The notes under the pieces: model-generated
The model's input: the letters and a program-made list of their open reading frames with translations, nothing else
Database searches by the model: none
Told to the model about the DNA's origin: nothing
Shown here: positions 53,173 through 62,448 of the stretch, in pieces
Layout: each line of letters starts with the position of its first letter
Numbering within the stretch: position 1 is the first letter of the stretch
Position numbers and translations under genes: made by a program
From: Stagnihabitans tardus
Lineage (GTDB): Bacteria > Pseudomonadota > Alphaproteobacteria > Rhodobacterales > Rhodobacteraceae
Assembly: GCF_009925085.1 (NCBI RefSeq)
Contig: NZ_JAABNR010000015.1
Location: 1 to 64,000, forward strand
Reading direction: 5' to 3'
Length of the DNA: 64,000 nucleotides

Positions 53173-53534
53173 CTGGAGGGAGCCGCGGGCCCCCTCCAGA
53201 CCTTCCCCGGGAGTATTTGGGCCAAATTGAAAGGAACGAAGGGGAGTCGCGGGGGGCTATGGGCGCTGAAGCGGCGTGCCATTTGAGCGGGCAAGAAAGC
53301 TGGAGGGACCCGCGGGGCCCCTCCAGACCTCCCCCGGGATATTTGCGCAAGTATGAAAGACCACGGGGAGAAAATCCGTTGGTGGCAGGCTGTGCCCAGG
53401 GCCACTGGACTTTCCGCACCCGGGAGTATTTGGGCCAGTTGAAAGCATGAAGCGCGCCCCTGTCCACCGCGCCCTCTTTCCCTTTCACCTTGGCTCAAAT
53501 ATCCCACGGGGGTGCGGGGGTGTGAAACCCCCGC
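53173..53534. repeat. Four composite-repeat copies in the ycjX-truA divergent region
   Basis: Plus copies at 53173-53233 (stem CTGGAGGG/CCCTCCAG), 53300-53359 (same stem) and 53418-53446 (tail only), and a minus copy at 53482-53534 (stem GCGGGGGT/ACCCCCGC). The tails show all main variants: GGGCCAAATTGAAAG, GCGCAAGTATGAAAG, GGGCCAGTTGAAAG and GAGCCAAGGTGAAAG. They fill nearly all of the 495-base gap 53078-53572; no promoter stands out. Confidence 0.82.
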
Positions 53535-53572
53535 TCTGCCCGCCGCCGCAAAAGCGCCCCTGGAAGGAAAAG

Positions 53573-54337
53573 ATGCCCCGCTTCGCCCTGCTCATCGAAT
53601 ATGACGGCTCGCCCTTTGCGGGCTGGCAGCGGCAGGTCAACGGGCCCTCGGTCCAGGGTGCGATCGAGGCGGCCCTGGCCAGGCTGGAGCCGGGCGAGCA
53701 TCTCCTGGCCGCAGCCGGGCGCACCGATACCGGGGTTCATGGCACGGGCCAGGTCGCCCATATCGACCTCTCCCGCGATTGGGACCCGTTCCGGCTGCTC
53801 GAGGCGCTGAATGCCCATCTGCGCCCCGCCCCGGTGGCGATCCGGGCGGTGGCCCAGGTGGCGGACGACTTCCACGCGCGGTTTTCCGCGTTGGAGCGGC
53901 GGTATCTCTACCGCATCCTCAACCGCCGCGCGCCGCCCGTGCTGGAGCGCGGCCGGGTCTGGCATGTGAAATCCCGGCTCGACCTCGCTGCCATGGAGGA
54001 GGCGGCAACGCATCTGGTGGGCAACCACGACTTCACCACCTTCCGCTCGACCTATTGCCAGGCCAATTCCCCGGTCAAGACCCTGGACGAAATCAGCTTT
54101 TCCACCATCGGAGAGGAAATCCACGTCCGGCTTCGCGCGCGGTCCTTCCTGCACAACCAGGTGCGGTCGATCATGGGCTCGCTCGTGCAGGTCGGCCACG
54201 CGACCTGGAGCCCCGATGACATGGCCAGAGCCCTGGCCGCGCGGGACCGCCGCGCCTGCGGGCCGGTGGCGCCGCCCCAGGGGCTCTGCTTGACAGGCGT
54301 GTCCTATCCGGATGATCCTTTCGCTGATCTTGGTTAA
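53573..54337 (+). CDS. truA: tRNA pseudouridine38-40 synthase
   Basis: A 254-residue enzyme that isomerises U38-U40 in tRNA anticodon arms. The catalytic Asp is in [17 protein letters not shown]. Other family blocks are [14 protein letters not shown] at the start, [20 protein letters not shown], and [19 protein letters not shown] near the C terminus. Start after GGAAGGAAAAG. It is divergent from ycjX behind a dense cluster of composite repeats. Confidence 0.96.
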   Translation: MPRFALLIEYDGSPFAGWQRQVNGPSVQGAIEAALARLEPGEHLLAAAGRTDTGVHGTGQVAHIDLSRDWDPFRLLEALNAHLRPAPVAIRAVAQVADDFHARFSALERRYLYRILNRRAPPVLERGRVWHVKSRLDLAAMEEAATHLVGNHDFTTFRSTYCQANSPVKTLDEISFSTIGEEIHVRLRARSFLHNQVRSIMGSLVQVGHATWSPDDMARALAARDRRACGPVAPPQGLCLTGVSYPDDPFADLG

Positions 54338-54421
54338 GGATTTCTTCGGGCTTCCTGCATTACGCCCTTGATAGCGGCCATTTCGCCGCGCTGGCAAAGG
54401 CCCCGGGACCGGGGACGCATC

Positions 54422-56035
54422 ATGACGGACCTGACCCCGCCCGCCCCGAGGGGCGAGAACGACTTCATGCCCAAGCTCCTCACCGTGCTGCGGGAGGGCT
54501 ATGGGCTGGCTGCCTTGCGCGCCGATGCCATGGCGGGGCTGACCGTGGCCATCGTGGCCCTGCCGCTTTCGATGGCCATCGCCATCGCCAGCGGCCTCGG
54601 GCCCGAGCGCGGGCTTTTCACCACGATCCTCGGCGGCTTCCTGATCTCGGCGCTGGGGGGCTCGCGCTATCAGATCGGGGGGCCTGCGGGGGCTTTCATC
54701 GTCGGCGTCTCGGCCTGCGTGGCGGAGATCGGGGTGCAGGGGCTGATGGTGGCCACCCTGATCTCGGGCGTTCTGCTGATCGCGGCCGGGGCGCTGCGGC
54801 TGGGACATTACGTGCGCTTCCTGCCCTATCCGGTCACCATCGGCTTCAGCGCGGGCATCGCGGTCATCATTTTCGTCAGCCAGATCAAGGAGGTGCTGGG
54901 CCTCTCCCCCCAGGCCGAGCCTGCTTCGGTCCTGCCGAAACTGATGGCCTTGTGGCAGGCGCGGGAAGGGTTCTCGCCCGAGGCTTTGGGGGTTTCGCTG
55001 ATCACCATCGCGCTCTTGCAGGGGATCAAGCGGCTGCGGCCGCATTGGCCGAACCTCTTGCTCGTCACCTGCGGGATGACTTTTGCGGTCTGGGGCTTGG
55101 GGCTTCCGGTGCATCTGGTGGGAGACCGCTTCGGGGCGCTGCCGCATTTCCTGCCCGCGCCGCAGATGCCGGACCTCTCGGCTGGCAGCCTTTGGGCCGC
55201 CCTGCCCTTTGCCCTGCAATTCACCCTGCTCGGCGCCATCACCGGGCTCTTGTCGGCGCAGGTGGCGGACGGGATTTCCGGCAACCGCCACCGCCCCTCG
55301 ATCGAGCTTTTCGCCGAGGGGACGGCCAATATCGCGGTGTCCTTCTTCGGCGGGGTCTATGCGACCGGGGCCGTGGCGCGGACCGTCACCAACCATGCGG
55401 CGGGGTCGCGAGGGCCCATCTCGGGGATGCTGCATGCGCTTTTTGTCCTGGGCTTCCTGGCGGTCCTCGCCCCGCTCATCGCCTTTGTCCCCATGGCGGT
55501 CTTCGCGGGCATCCTCTGCGTCGTGGCCTGGAACATGGCGGCGCGGGCGCAATTCGTCATGCTCTTGCGCGCCTCACGCAGTGACGGTCTGATCCTGCTG
55601 ACCACCTTCGGCCTCGTCGTCTTCCGCGACCTGACCGAAGGGATCGTCATGGGCTTTGCCCTGGCGGGCCTCGTCTTCCTGCACCGCATGTCGAAAGCCG
55701 TGGCGCTGGAGACCGATATCGGCGACGACCCCGACCGCGTCGTGGTCCATCTCTCCGGCCCCTGGTTCTTTGGCGCGGCCGCCCAGACCGGGGCTCTGCT
55801 GGAGCAGCTGGCCGAGCATCCCAGGCACTTCGTCCTCGACATGAAGGACCTCGATTACCTTGATTCCTCCGGCGCCCGCGCGCTGGAGCTTTTGGCCCGA
55901 CGTGTCACGCGAAAGGGCGGGCGGATGGTGCTGTCGGGGGTCAAGCCTGCGCAGCGGATCGTCCTGGAACAGGCGGGTCTGACCCCGCAAGCCGTCGATT
56001 TCATCCCCGATCTGGCAACACTGGACCGGGTCTGA
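54422..56035 (+). CDS. SulP-family anion transporter with STAS domain
   Basis: A 537-residue inner-membrane carrier with about 10-14 helices beginning near residue 35 (ADAMAGLTVAIVALPLSMAIAIASGLGPERGLFT, the SulP start motif). It contains GPAGAFIVGVSA, then the conserved GAVARTVTNHAAGSRGPISG. A cytoplasmic STAS domain occupies about residues 430-530 (LDMKDLDYLDSSGARALELL). Substrates in the family include sulfate, bicarbonate and dicarboxylates; no sulfate-assimilation gene adjoins it, so specificity is open. It follows truA by 84 bases and ends in a strong nested hairpin. Confidence 0.9.
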   Translation: MTDLTPPAPRGENDFMPKLLTVLREGYGLAALRADAMAGLTVAIVALPLSMAIAIASGLGPERGLFTTILGGFLISALGGSRYQIGGPAGAFIVGVSACVAEIGVQGLMVATLISGVLLIAAGALRLGHYVRFLPYPVTIGFSAGIAVIIFVSQIKEVLGLSPQAEPASVLPKLMALWQAREGFSPEALGVSLITIALLQGIKRLRPHWPNLLLVTCGMTFAVWGLGLPVHLVGDRFGALPHFLPAPQMPDLSAGSLWAALPFALQFTLLGAITGLLSAQVADGISGNRHRPSIELFAEGTANIAVSFFGGVYATGAVARTVTNHAAGSRGPISGMLHALFVLGFLAVLAPLIAFVPMAVFAGILCVVAWNMAARAQFVMLLRASRSDGLILLTTFGLVVFRDLTEGIVMGFALAGLVFLHRMSKAVALETDIGDDPDRVVVHLSGPWFFGAAAQTGALLEQLAEHPRHFVLDMKDLDYLDSSGARALELLARRVTRKGGRMVLSGVKPAQRIVLEQAGLTPQAVDFIPDLATLDRV

Positions 56036-56043
56036 AACCCTGG

Positions 56044-56092
56044 GGCCCCGCTGGGGCAAAGTGTCGCAATCCCCTGCGACACAAGCGGGGCC
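56044..56092 (+). terminator. Nested hairpin after the SulP gene
   Basis: Outer arms GGCCCCGCT/AGCGGGGCC (56044-56052, 56084-56092) and inner arms GTGTCGCA/TGCGACAC (56061-56068, 56075-56082), starting eight bases after the stop. Confidence 0.7.
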
Positions 56093-56287
56093 TTGCGAAA
56101 TTATCTTTCCCCCACGCAGGTTTGCGCGAAACATTCCCCTGCGGCAATCTGGCGCTTTGAGATTTCCGCGCGCCAGTATAGCCAAAAGAATTGTAGCTTT
56201 CGGAATGCCAAAGCTGCGATAGAGGCTTCAAGCGAGGGAAGCCCGGCGGCACTGGAGGAGCGGTGCCATCGGGCTCAGGGAGGGATG
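56093..56287 (+). promoter_or_regulatory. Upstream region of acs
   Basis: An AT-richer 195-base region between the SulP terminator and acs. A near-palindrome GTTTGCGCGAAAC is at 56120-56132 and a TATAGC hexamer at about 56176. No properly spaced promoter was found. GGGAGGG at 56278-56284 is the ribosome-binding site. Control by acetate would be expected but is not shown. Confidence 0.3.
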
Positions 56288-58246
<1,959 letters not shown>

Positions 58247-58269
58247 AGCGCCCGGGCAGCACGAAACAC

Positions 58270-58288
58270 CCGCCCCGCTCCGGGGCGG
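58270..58288 (+). terminator. Hairpin after acs
   Basis: CCGCCCCG-CTC-CGGGGCGG followed by TT, 24 bases after the acs stop. A second small stem, GCCCC (58360-58364) with GGGGC (58372-58376) and then TTTT, stands directly before the MFS ribosome-binding site and may act as an attenuator. Confidence 0.6.
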
Positions 58289-58392
58289 TTCAAGGAACCA
58301 TGGGCCTGGACAGGGCCCGGGTGAAGGGAGGGCATCAGGTGATCGGCCTGATGTCGGATGCCCCCGCAAGAGGGGCTTTTGGGAGAGAGACA

Positions 58393-60465
58393 ATGACGCA
58401 ATCACTGGCCTCCGCCACCGAGCGGGCCCGGCCGATGACCAAGGAGGAGCGGAAGGTCATCCTGGCCTCGTCCTTGGGCACGGTTTTCGAATGGTATGAC
58501 TTCTACCTCTACGGCTCGCTGGCCGCTTTCATCGGGGCGCAGTTCTTCACGCCCTTCCCCGAGACCTCGCGCAATATCTTCGCGCTTCTGGCCTTTGCGG
58601 CGGGCTTCATCGTCCGTCCCTTCGGCGCCTTGGTCTTCGGCATGCTGGGCGACCTCGTCGGCCGGAAATACACCTTCCTGATGACGATCCTGATCATGGG
58701 TCTCTCGACCTTCCTGGTCGGTATCCTGCCCGGTTATGCCTCCTGGGGCATCGCGGCGCCGATCTGCCTGATCGTCTTGCGCATGCTTCAGGGCCTGGCC
58801 CTGGGCGGCGAATATGGCGGTGCGGCGGTCTATGTGGCCGAACACGCGCCGGAAGGCCGTCGCGGCTTCTATACCTCGTGGATCCAGACCACGGCGACCC
58901 TGGGCCTCTTCCTGTCGCTGGCCGTCATCCTGATCGTCACGCCGATCATCAACAACAACTTCCCCTCGGTGGTGCAACTGGGCCTGGACGGCATGCCGCT
59001 CCTCGATGCCAAGGGCGCCGAGGTCTCGCTGCCCGCCTGGAACGCCTGGGGCTGGCGCGTGCCCTTCATCCTCTCGGCCTTCCTCCTCTTGGTCTCGCTC
59101 TATATCCGCCTGACCATGTCGGAAAGCCCGGTTTACCAGAAGATGAAGGCGGAAGGCGCGGCCTCCAAGGCGCCGCTGCGTGAAGCTTTCGGCACCTGGA
59201 AGAACGGCAAGATCGCCATCATCGCCCTTCTGGGTCTGACGGCGGGCCAGGCCGTGGTCTGGTATGGCGGGCAGTTCTATGCCCTGTCCTTCCTGCAATC
59301 GGCCGTGAAGGTCGACTTCTTCACCGCCAACGTCTTTGTCCTGTGCTCGCTGGTTCTGGGCACCTGGGGCTTCCTGTTCTTCGGCTCGCTCTCCGACAAG
59401 ATCGGCCGCAAGCCGATCATCCTGGCGGGCTGCGCCATCGCCGCGCTGACCTATTTCCCGGTCTTCCAGTTCATCACCAAGACCGCGAACCCGGCGCTGC
59501 ATGCCGCCCACCAGACCAAGATCACCGTGACCGCTGACCCCGAGAACTGCTCGTTCCAGTTCAACCCGGTCGGCACGGCCAAGTTCACCAATTCCTGCGA
59601 CATCGCCAAGGCGCTGCTTCTGAAGGCTTCGGCCAACTCGGAAACGGTCGATGCGGCGGCGGGTTCGGTGGCCATGGTCAAGATCGGCGAGACCGAGATT
59701 GCCGCCTATGACGGCGCGGCCAATGCGGCCGACATCGCAGCCGGCAAAGCTGCGGTCGAAGCGGCCAAGACGGCCATCGATCCGGCCCTGGTGACGGCTC
59801 TGACGGGGGCCGAGAAGGCTGCGGCTGCGGCCAAGGTCGTTCTGGCCGATGCCGAAAAGGCCCTGGCCGGTGCGGCGGATGACGCCAAGGCTGCGGCTCA
59901 GACCGCGGTCGATGCGGCCAAGGCTGCGATGCCTGCCACCGAGGCGGCGCTCGCTGCGGCACGTGCCGCGATCCCGGCCGACCAACTGGCGGCCCTGGAT
60001 GCGGCCAATGGCGAGCTGGCCAAGGCCAATGGCGTCAAGGGTGCCTTCGAGAAGGCCGTGAACGACGCGCTTTTGGCGGCGGGCTATCCGATCGTCGCCA
60101 AGGACAATACGACCGTGGCCAAGATCGCCTCCTTCGGCGACCTCTTCACCGCGCAGAACCTGAGCGTGATCATCGCCCTGACCTACCTGATCATCCTGGT
60201 CACCATGGTCTATGGCCCGATCGCCGCCCAGCTGGTCGAGCTCTATCCGACCCGGATCCGCTACTCCGGCATGTCGCTGCCCTATCACATCGGCAACGGC
60301 TGGTTCGGCGGTCTTCTGCCCGCCACGGTCCTCGCGATCTCGGCCCAGTATGGCAACATCTACTCGGGGCTCTGGTATCCGATCATCGTGGCCGTCATGA
60401 CCGTGGTCGTGGGCACGCTCCTGGTGCCGAACGGGACGCACAAGAAGTCGATCTTCGCCGAGTGA
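58393..60465 (+). CDS. MHS-type MFS carrier with large Ala-rich loop insertion
   Basis: A 690-residue major facilitator of the metabolite:H+ symporter group. FEWYDFYLYGSLA and GDLVGRKYTFL near residues 32-95 and LALGGEYGGAAVYVAEHAP near 135 are group hallmarks. After about eight helices (to residue ~362) comes a loop of about 220 residues with ADPENCSFQF and NSCDIAK, then an alanine-rich helical stretch (~430-560). The last helices follow (SVIIALTYLIILVTMVYGPIAAQL onward). Relatives I recall have a shorter form of this loop. Position after acs suggests acetate or another short carboxylate as substrate; this is inference. GGGAGAGA precedes the start. Confidence 0.85.
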   Translation: MTQSLASATERARPMTKEERKVILASSLGTVFEWYDFYLYGSLAAFIGAQFFTPFPETSRNIFALLAFAAGFIVRPFGALVFGMLGDLVGRKYTFLMTILIMGLSTFLVGILPGYASWGIAAPICLIVLRMLQGLALGGEYGGAAVYVAEHAPEGRRGFYTSWIQTTATLGLFLSLAVILIVTPIINNNFPSVVQLGLDGMPLLDAKGAEVSLPAWNAWGWRVPFILSAFLLLVSLYIRLTMSESPVYQKMKAEGAASKAPLREAFGTWKNGKIAIIALLGLTAGQAVVWYGGQFYALSFLQSAVKVDFFTANVFVLCSLVLGTWGFLFFGSLSDKIGRKPIILAGCAIAALTYFPVFQFITKTANPALHAAHQTKITVTADPENCSFQFNPVGTAKFTNSCDIAKALLLKASANSETVDAAAGSVAMVKIGETEIAAYDGAANAADIAAGKAAVEAAKTAIDPALVTALTGAEKAAAAAKVVLADAEKALAGAADDAKAAAQTAVDAAKAAMPATEAALAAARAAIPADQLAALDAANGELAKANGVKGAFEKAVNDALLAAGYPIVAKDNTTVAKIASFGDLFTAQNLSVIIALTYLIILVTMVYGPIAAQLVELYPTRIRYSGMSLPYHIGNGWFGGLLPATVLAISAQYGNIYSGLWYPIIVAVMTVVVGTLLVPNGTHKKSIFAE

Positions 60466-60484
60466 TCTTGGCGCAGTGAAGGGA

Positions 60485-60520
60485 GGGCCGGGGGTGCGAA
60501 CCTCCGGCCCTTTGCTTTTG
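60485..60520 (+). terminator. Terminator after the MFS gene
   Basis: GGGCCGG and CCGGCCC arms followed by TTTGCTTTT, 19 bases after the stop. Its stem matches the hairpin after ilvC. Confidence 0.75.
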
Positions 60521-60529
60521 CGGATCGCC

Positions 60530-60582
60530 CGGGGGTTTCACACCCCCGGACCCCCGTGGGATATTTGTGAAAAGATGAATGA
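60530..60582 (+). repeat. Composite repeat between the MFS gene and ackA
   Basis: Stem GGGGG-TTTCACA-CCCCC, linker GGACCCCCGTGG, tail GATATTTG...GATGAATG; nearly identical to the copy at 31712-31763, almost 29 kb away. Confidence 0.85.
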
Positions 60583-60600
60583 GCAGGGGGGCGCGCGCCC

Positions 60601-60628
60601 CGTAGCCCGGGGGGGACCCCGGGTTACG
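60601..60628. repeat. GTATCC-family palindrome overlapping the ackA stop codon
   Basis: CGTAGCCCGG...CCGGGTTACG, an inverted variant of the palindrome at 34126-34148 and in the 107-bp array. The TAA of ackA (minus, 60624-60626) is inside it. Confidence 0.6.
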
Positions 60629-61634
60629 CCATCAGCGCGCGGGCCTCGCGAGCGATCTGGCGTTCTTCTTCGGCGGGGATGATCAGGACGGGCTTCTCGC
60701 CGAGGAAGGCCAGATGGCCGAGGATCGCGGCGCGGGTCTGGGCATCGTTCTCGCCGATGCCGCCGGTGAAGGCCACGGCGTCGAGGCCACCCATCGCGGC
60801 GGTGAGGGAGGCGCCGTGGCGGGCGGCCCAATAGGTGAAATGGTCCAGAGCAAAGGCGGCCTCGGGGCTGCGGGCGGCGCGCAGGTTGCGCATGTCCGAG
60901 GCGCCCGCGAGGCCCTGAAGCCCGGAGCCCCGGTTCAGGAGCCGGGTGGTCTCGTCGAGGCCGTATTCGGCCACGAGGCGCAGGACGGCATTGCCGTCGA
61001 TCTCGCCCGTGCGGGTGCCCATGGTGAGGCCAGAGAGCGGCGAATAGCCCATGGTCGTGGCCATGGAGCGTCCGTCCAGGATCGCGCAGGCCGAGGCGCC
61101 ATTGCCCAAATGGAACGCCAAGAGCCGCTTTGGCAGGGCTTCCGGGCCGGTTTCTTGCAGTTTTCGAACAAGTGCGGCGTAGCTGAGCCCGTGGAAGCCA
61201 TAGCGGCGGAGACCCAGCGCCTCGGCCTCTGGCGGCAGGGCATAGCGCGTCGCGACGCAGGGGTTGGTCGCGTGAAAGGCCGTGTCGAAGCTGGCGAATT
61301 GGGGGAGGTCTGGCATCAGGGCGCGCAAGGCGCGCATGCCTTGCAGGTTGGCGGGGTTGTGCAGCGGGGCCAGCGGGATGCAGGCCTCGATCTGCGCCTC
61401 GACCTGCGGCGTCAGGCGGGCGGGCGCGGTCAGCGCGGCTCCGCCATGGACGACGCGGTGCGCGGCGGCTGTGGGCCTCGGCATCTGCGCCAGGCCGAGG
61501 AGCAGCGCCGCGCGGTGGTCAGGCGGCCCGCCCGCGCCGATGCGTTCAAAACGCGCCTCGGCGACCTGGGTCAGGTCCGGCGCGAAGCCCGCGAGTTTCA
61601 GCGACGAGGATCCGGCATTGACGACCAGAAGCAT
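60624..61634 (-). CDS. ackA: Acetate kinase, short form
   Basis: A 336-residue acetate kinase converting acetyl phosphate plus ADP to acetate plus ATP, reversibly. Signatures are VVNAGSSSLKL at the start, HRVVHGG, PLAPLHNP, ASFDTAFHAT, YGFHGLSY, the GNGASACAI...MGYSPLSGLTMGTRTGEID block and FTGGIGEN. It is shorter than the usual ~400 residues, with deletions between blocks rather than a truncated end. The stop lies in a palindromic repeat. TGATG overlap with the TauE-like gene and proximity to xsc suggest it drains the acetyl phosphate made by Xsc. Confidence 0.92.
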   Translation of the reverse strand: MLLVVNAGSSSLKLAGFAPDLTQVAEARFERIGAGGPPDHRAALLLGLAQMPRPTAAAHRVVHGGAALTAPARLTPQVEAQIEACIPLAPLHNPANLQGMRALRALMPDLPQFASFDTAFHATNPCVATRYALPPEAEALGLRRYGFHGLSYAALVRKLQETGPEALPKRLLAFHLGNGASACAILDGRSMATTMGYSPLSGLTMGTRTGEIDGNAVLRLVAEYGLDETTRLLNRGSGLQGLAGASDMRNLRAARSPEAAFALDHFTYWAARHGASLTAAMGGLDAVAFTGGIGENDAQTRAAILGHLAFLGEKPVLIIPAEEERQIAREARALMA

Positions 61635-62377
61635 CAGAGCACCGCCTTCAAGAGACCCAGGGCCGCGAGCCCCCCCAAAAGCAGGATGGCAAAGCGGCGG
61701 AAGTCCTGCGGGTCGGTCTTCAGGAAATGGCGGCTCCCCGCCCAGTTCGACAGGAAAACCAGCGGCAGGCCGATGAGGGCGGCCTTGCCCGTCTCCCAGG
61801 TGACCATGCCGTGATACCAGTAGAGCGGCGTCGAATAGAGGTCGAGGATCGGGAAATAGGCCACCAGGGTCGCCCGGAAGACCGCCGGAGAGATCGGCTG
61901 GGCGGCGAAGAAGGCGGCGACCGGCAGGCCTCCCATGCCTGGCGCATTGGCGAGGCCCGAGATCAGGCCGATGCCGAAGGTGGCGGGCCGCCCGGCCTCG
62001 GCCTTCATGCGCCAGCCCGCGAAAAGCACCAGGCACATGGTCAGCACATAGGCCGAGATCACCGCCCGCGCCGCGTCTTCGGAGATCATGCCCAGCACCC
62101 AAAGGCCGACGGGCAGGCCGATGACCGCGCCCAGCGTCAAGAGCCCGATGCGGCGCCAGTCGACATCGGCGCCGACGCCCTTCCAGGCTTGCAGCGTCAT
62201 CACCGTCTCCCAGACGACGACGACAGCCACGGCGTTCAGCGGGTTCGTCACCAGGGCCGAGGCCGCGATGACCATGGCCGAGAAGCCGAAGCCGGAATAG
62301 CCGCGCACGAAGCCCGCGACCAGGATCGCCAGGGCCATCCAGGCCAGACCAAGGGGGGAGAGGTCGAAGAGGGTCAT
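61634..62377 (-). CDS. TauE/SafE-family (TSUP) sulfite/sulfonate exporter
   Basis: A 247-residue membrane protein with about eight helices in two halves, each opening with a TSUP-type glycine-rich motif (VRGYSGFGFSAMVIAASAL in the first, ISGLANAPGMGGLPVAAFF in the second). Family members export sulfite, sulfoacetate or taurine, or move sulfur compounds in general. Placement between xsc and ackA makes sulfite, the second product of Xsc, a good candidate. It overlaps ackA by TGATG. A terminator with a T-run separates it from xsc, so part of its expression may be independent. Confidence 0.85.
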   Translation of the reverse strand: MTLFDLSPLGLAWMALAILVAGFVRGYSGFGFSAMVIAASALVTNPLNAVAVVVVWETVMTLQAWKGVGADVDWRRIGLLTLGAVIGLPVGLWVLGMISEDAARAVISAYVLTMCLVLFAGWRMKAEAGRPATFGIGLISGLANAPGMGGLPVAAFFAAQPISPAVFRATLVAYFPILDLYSTPLYWYHGMVTWETGKAALIGLPLVFLSNWAGSRHFLKTDPQDFRRFAILLLGGLAALGLLKAVL

Positions 62378-62393
62378 GGGGGCTCCGGGAAAA

Positions 62394-62421
62394 AAGGCCG
62401 GGGTCAGGGGACCCCGGCCTT
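62394..62421 (-). terminator. Rho-independent terminator after xsc
   Basis: Minus strand: AAGGCCGGGGTC-CCCT-GACCCCGGCCTT, perfect 12-bp stem running into TTTTTTCCC. It starts 27 bases after the xsc stop and lies before the TauE-like gene. Confidence 0.88.
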
Positions 62422-62448
62422 GACGCTAAGGCAAGTGGATTCCACGGC

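Noticed and set aside
56120-56132. GTTTGCGCGAAAC upstream of acs considered as an operator for an acetate-responsive regulator
   Set aside because: It is an imperfect palindrome found once; without a second copy or a known regulator match it cannot be supported as a site.
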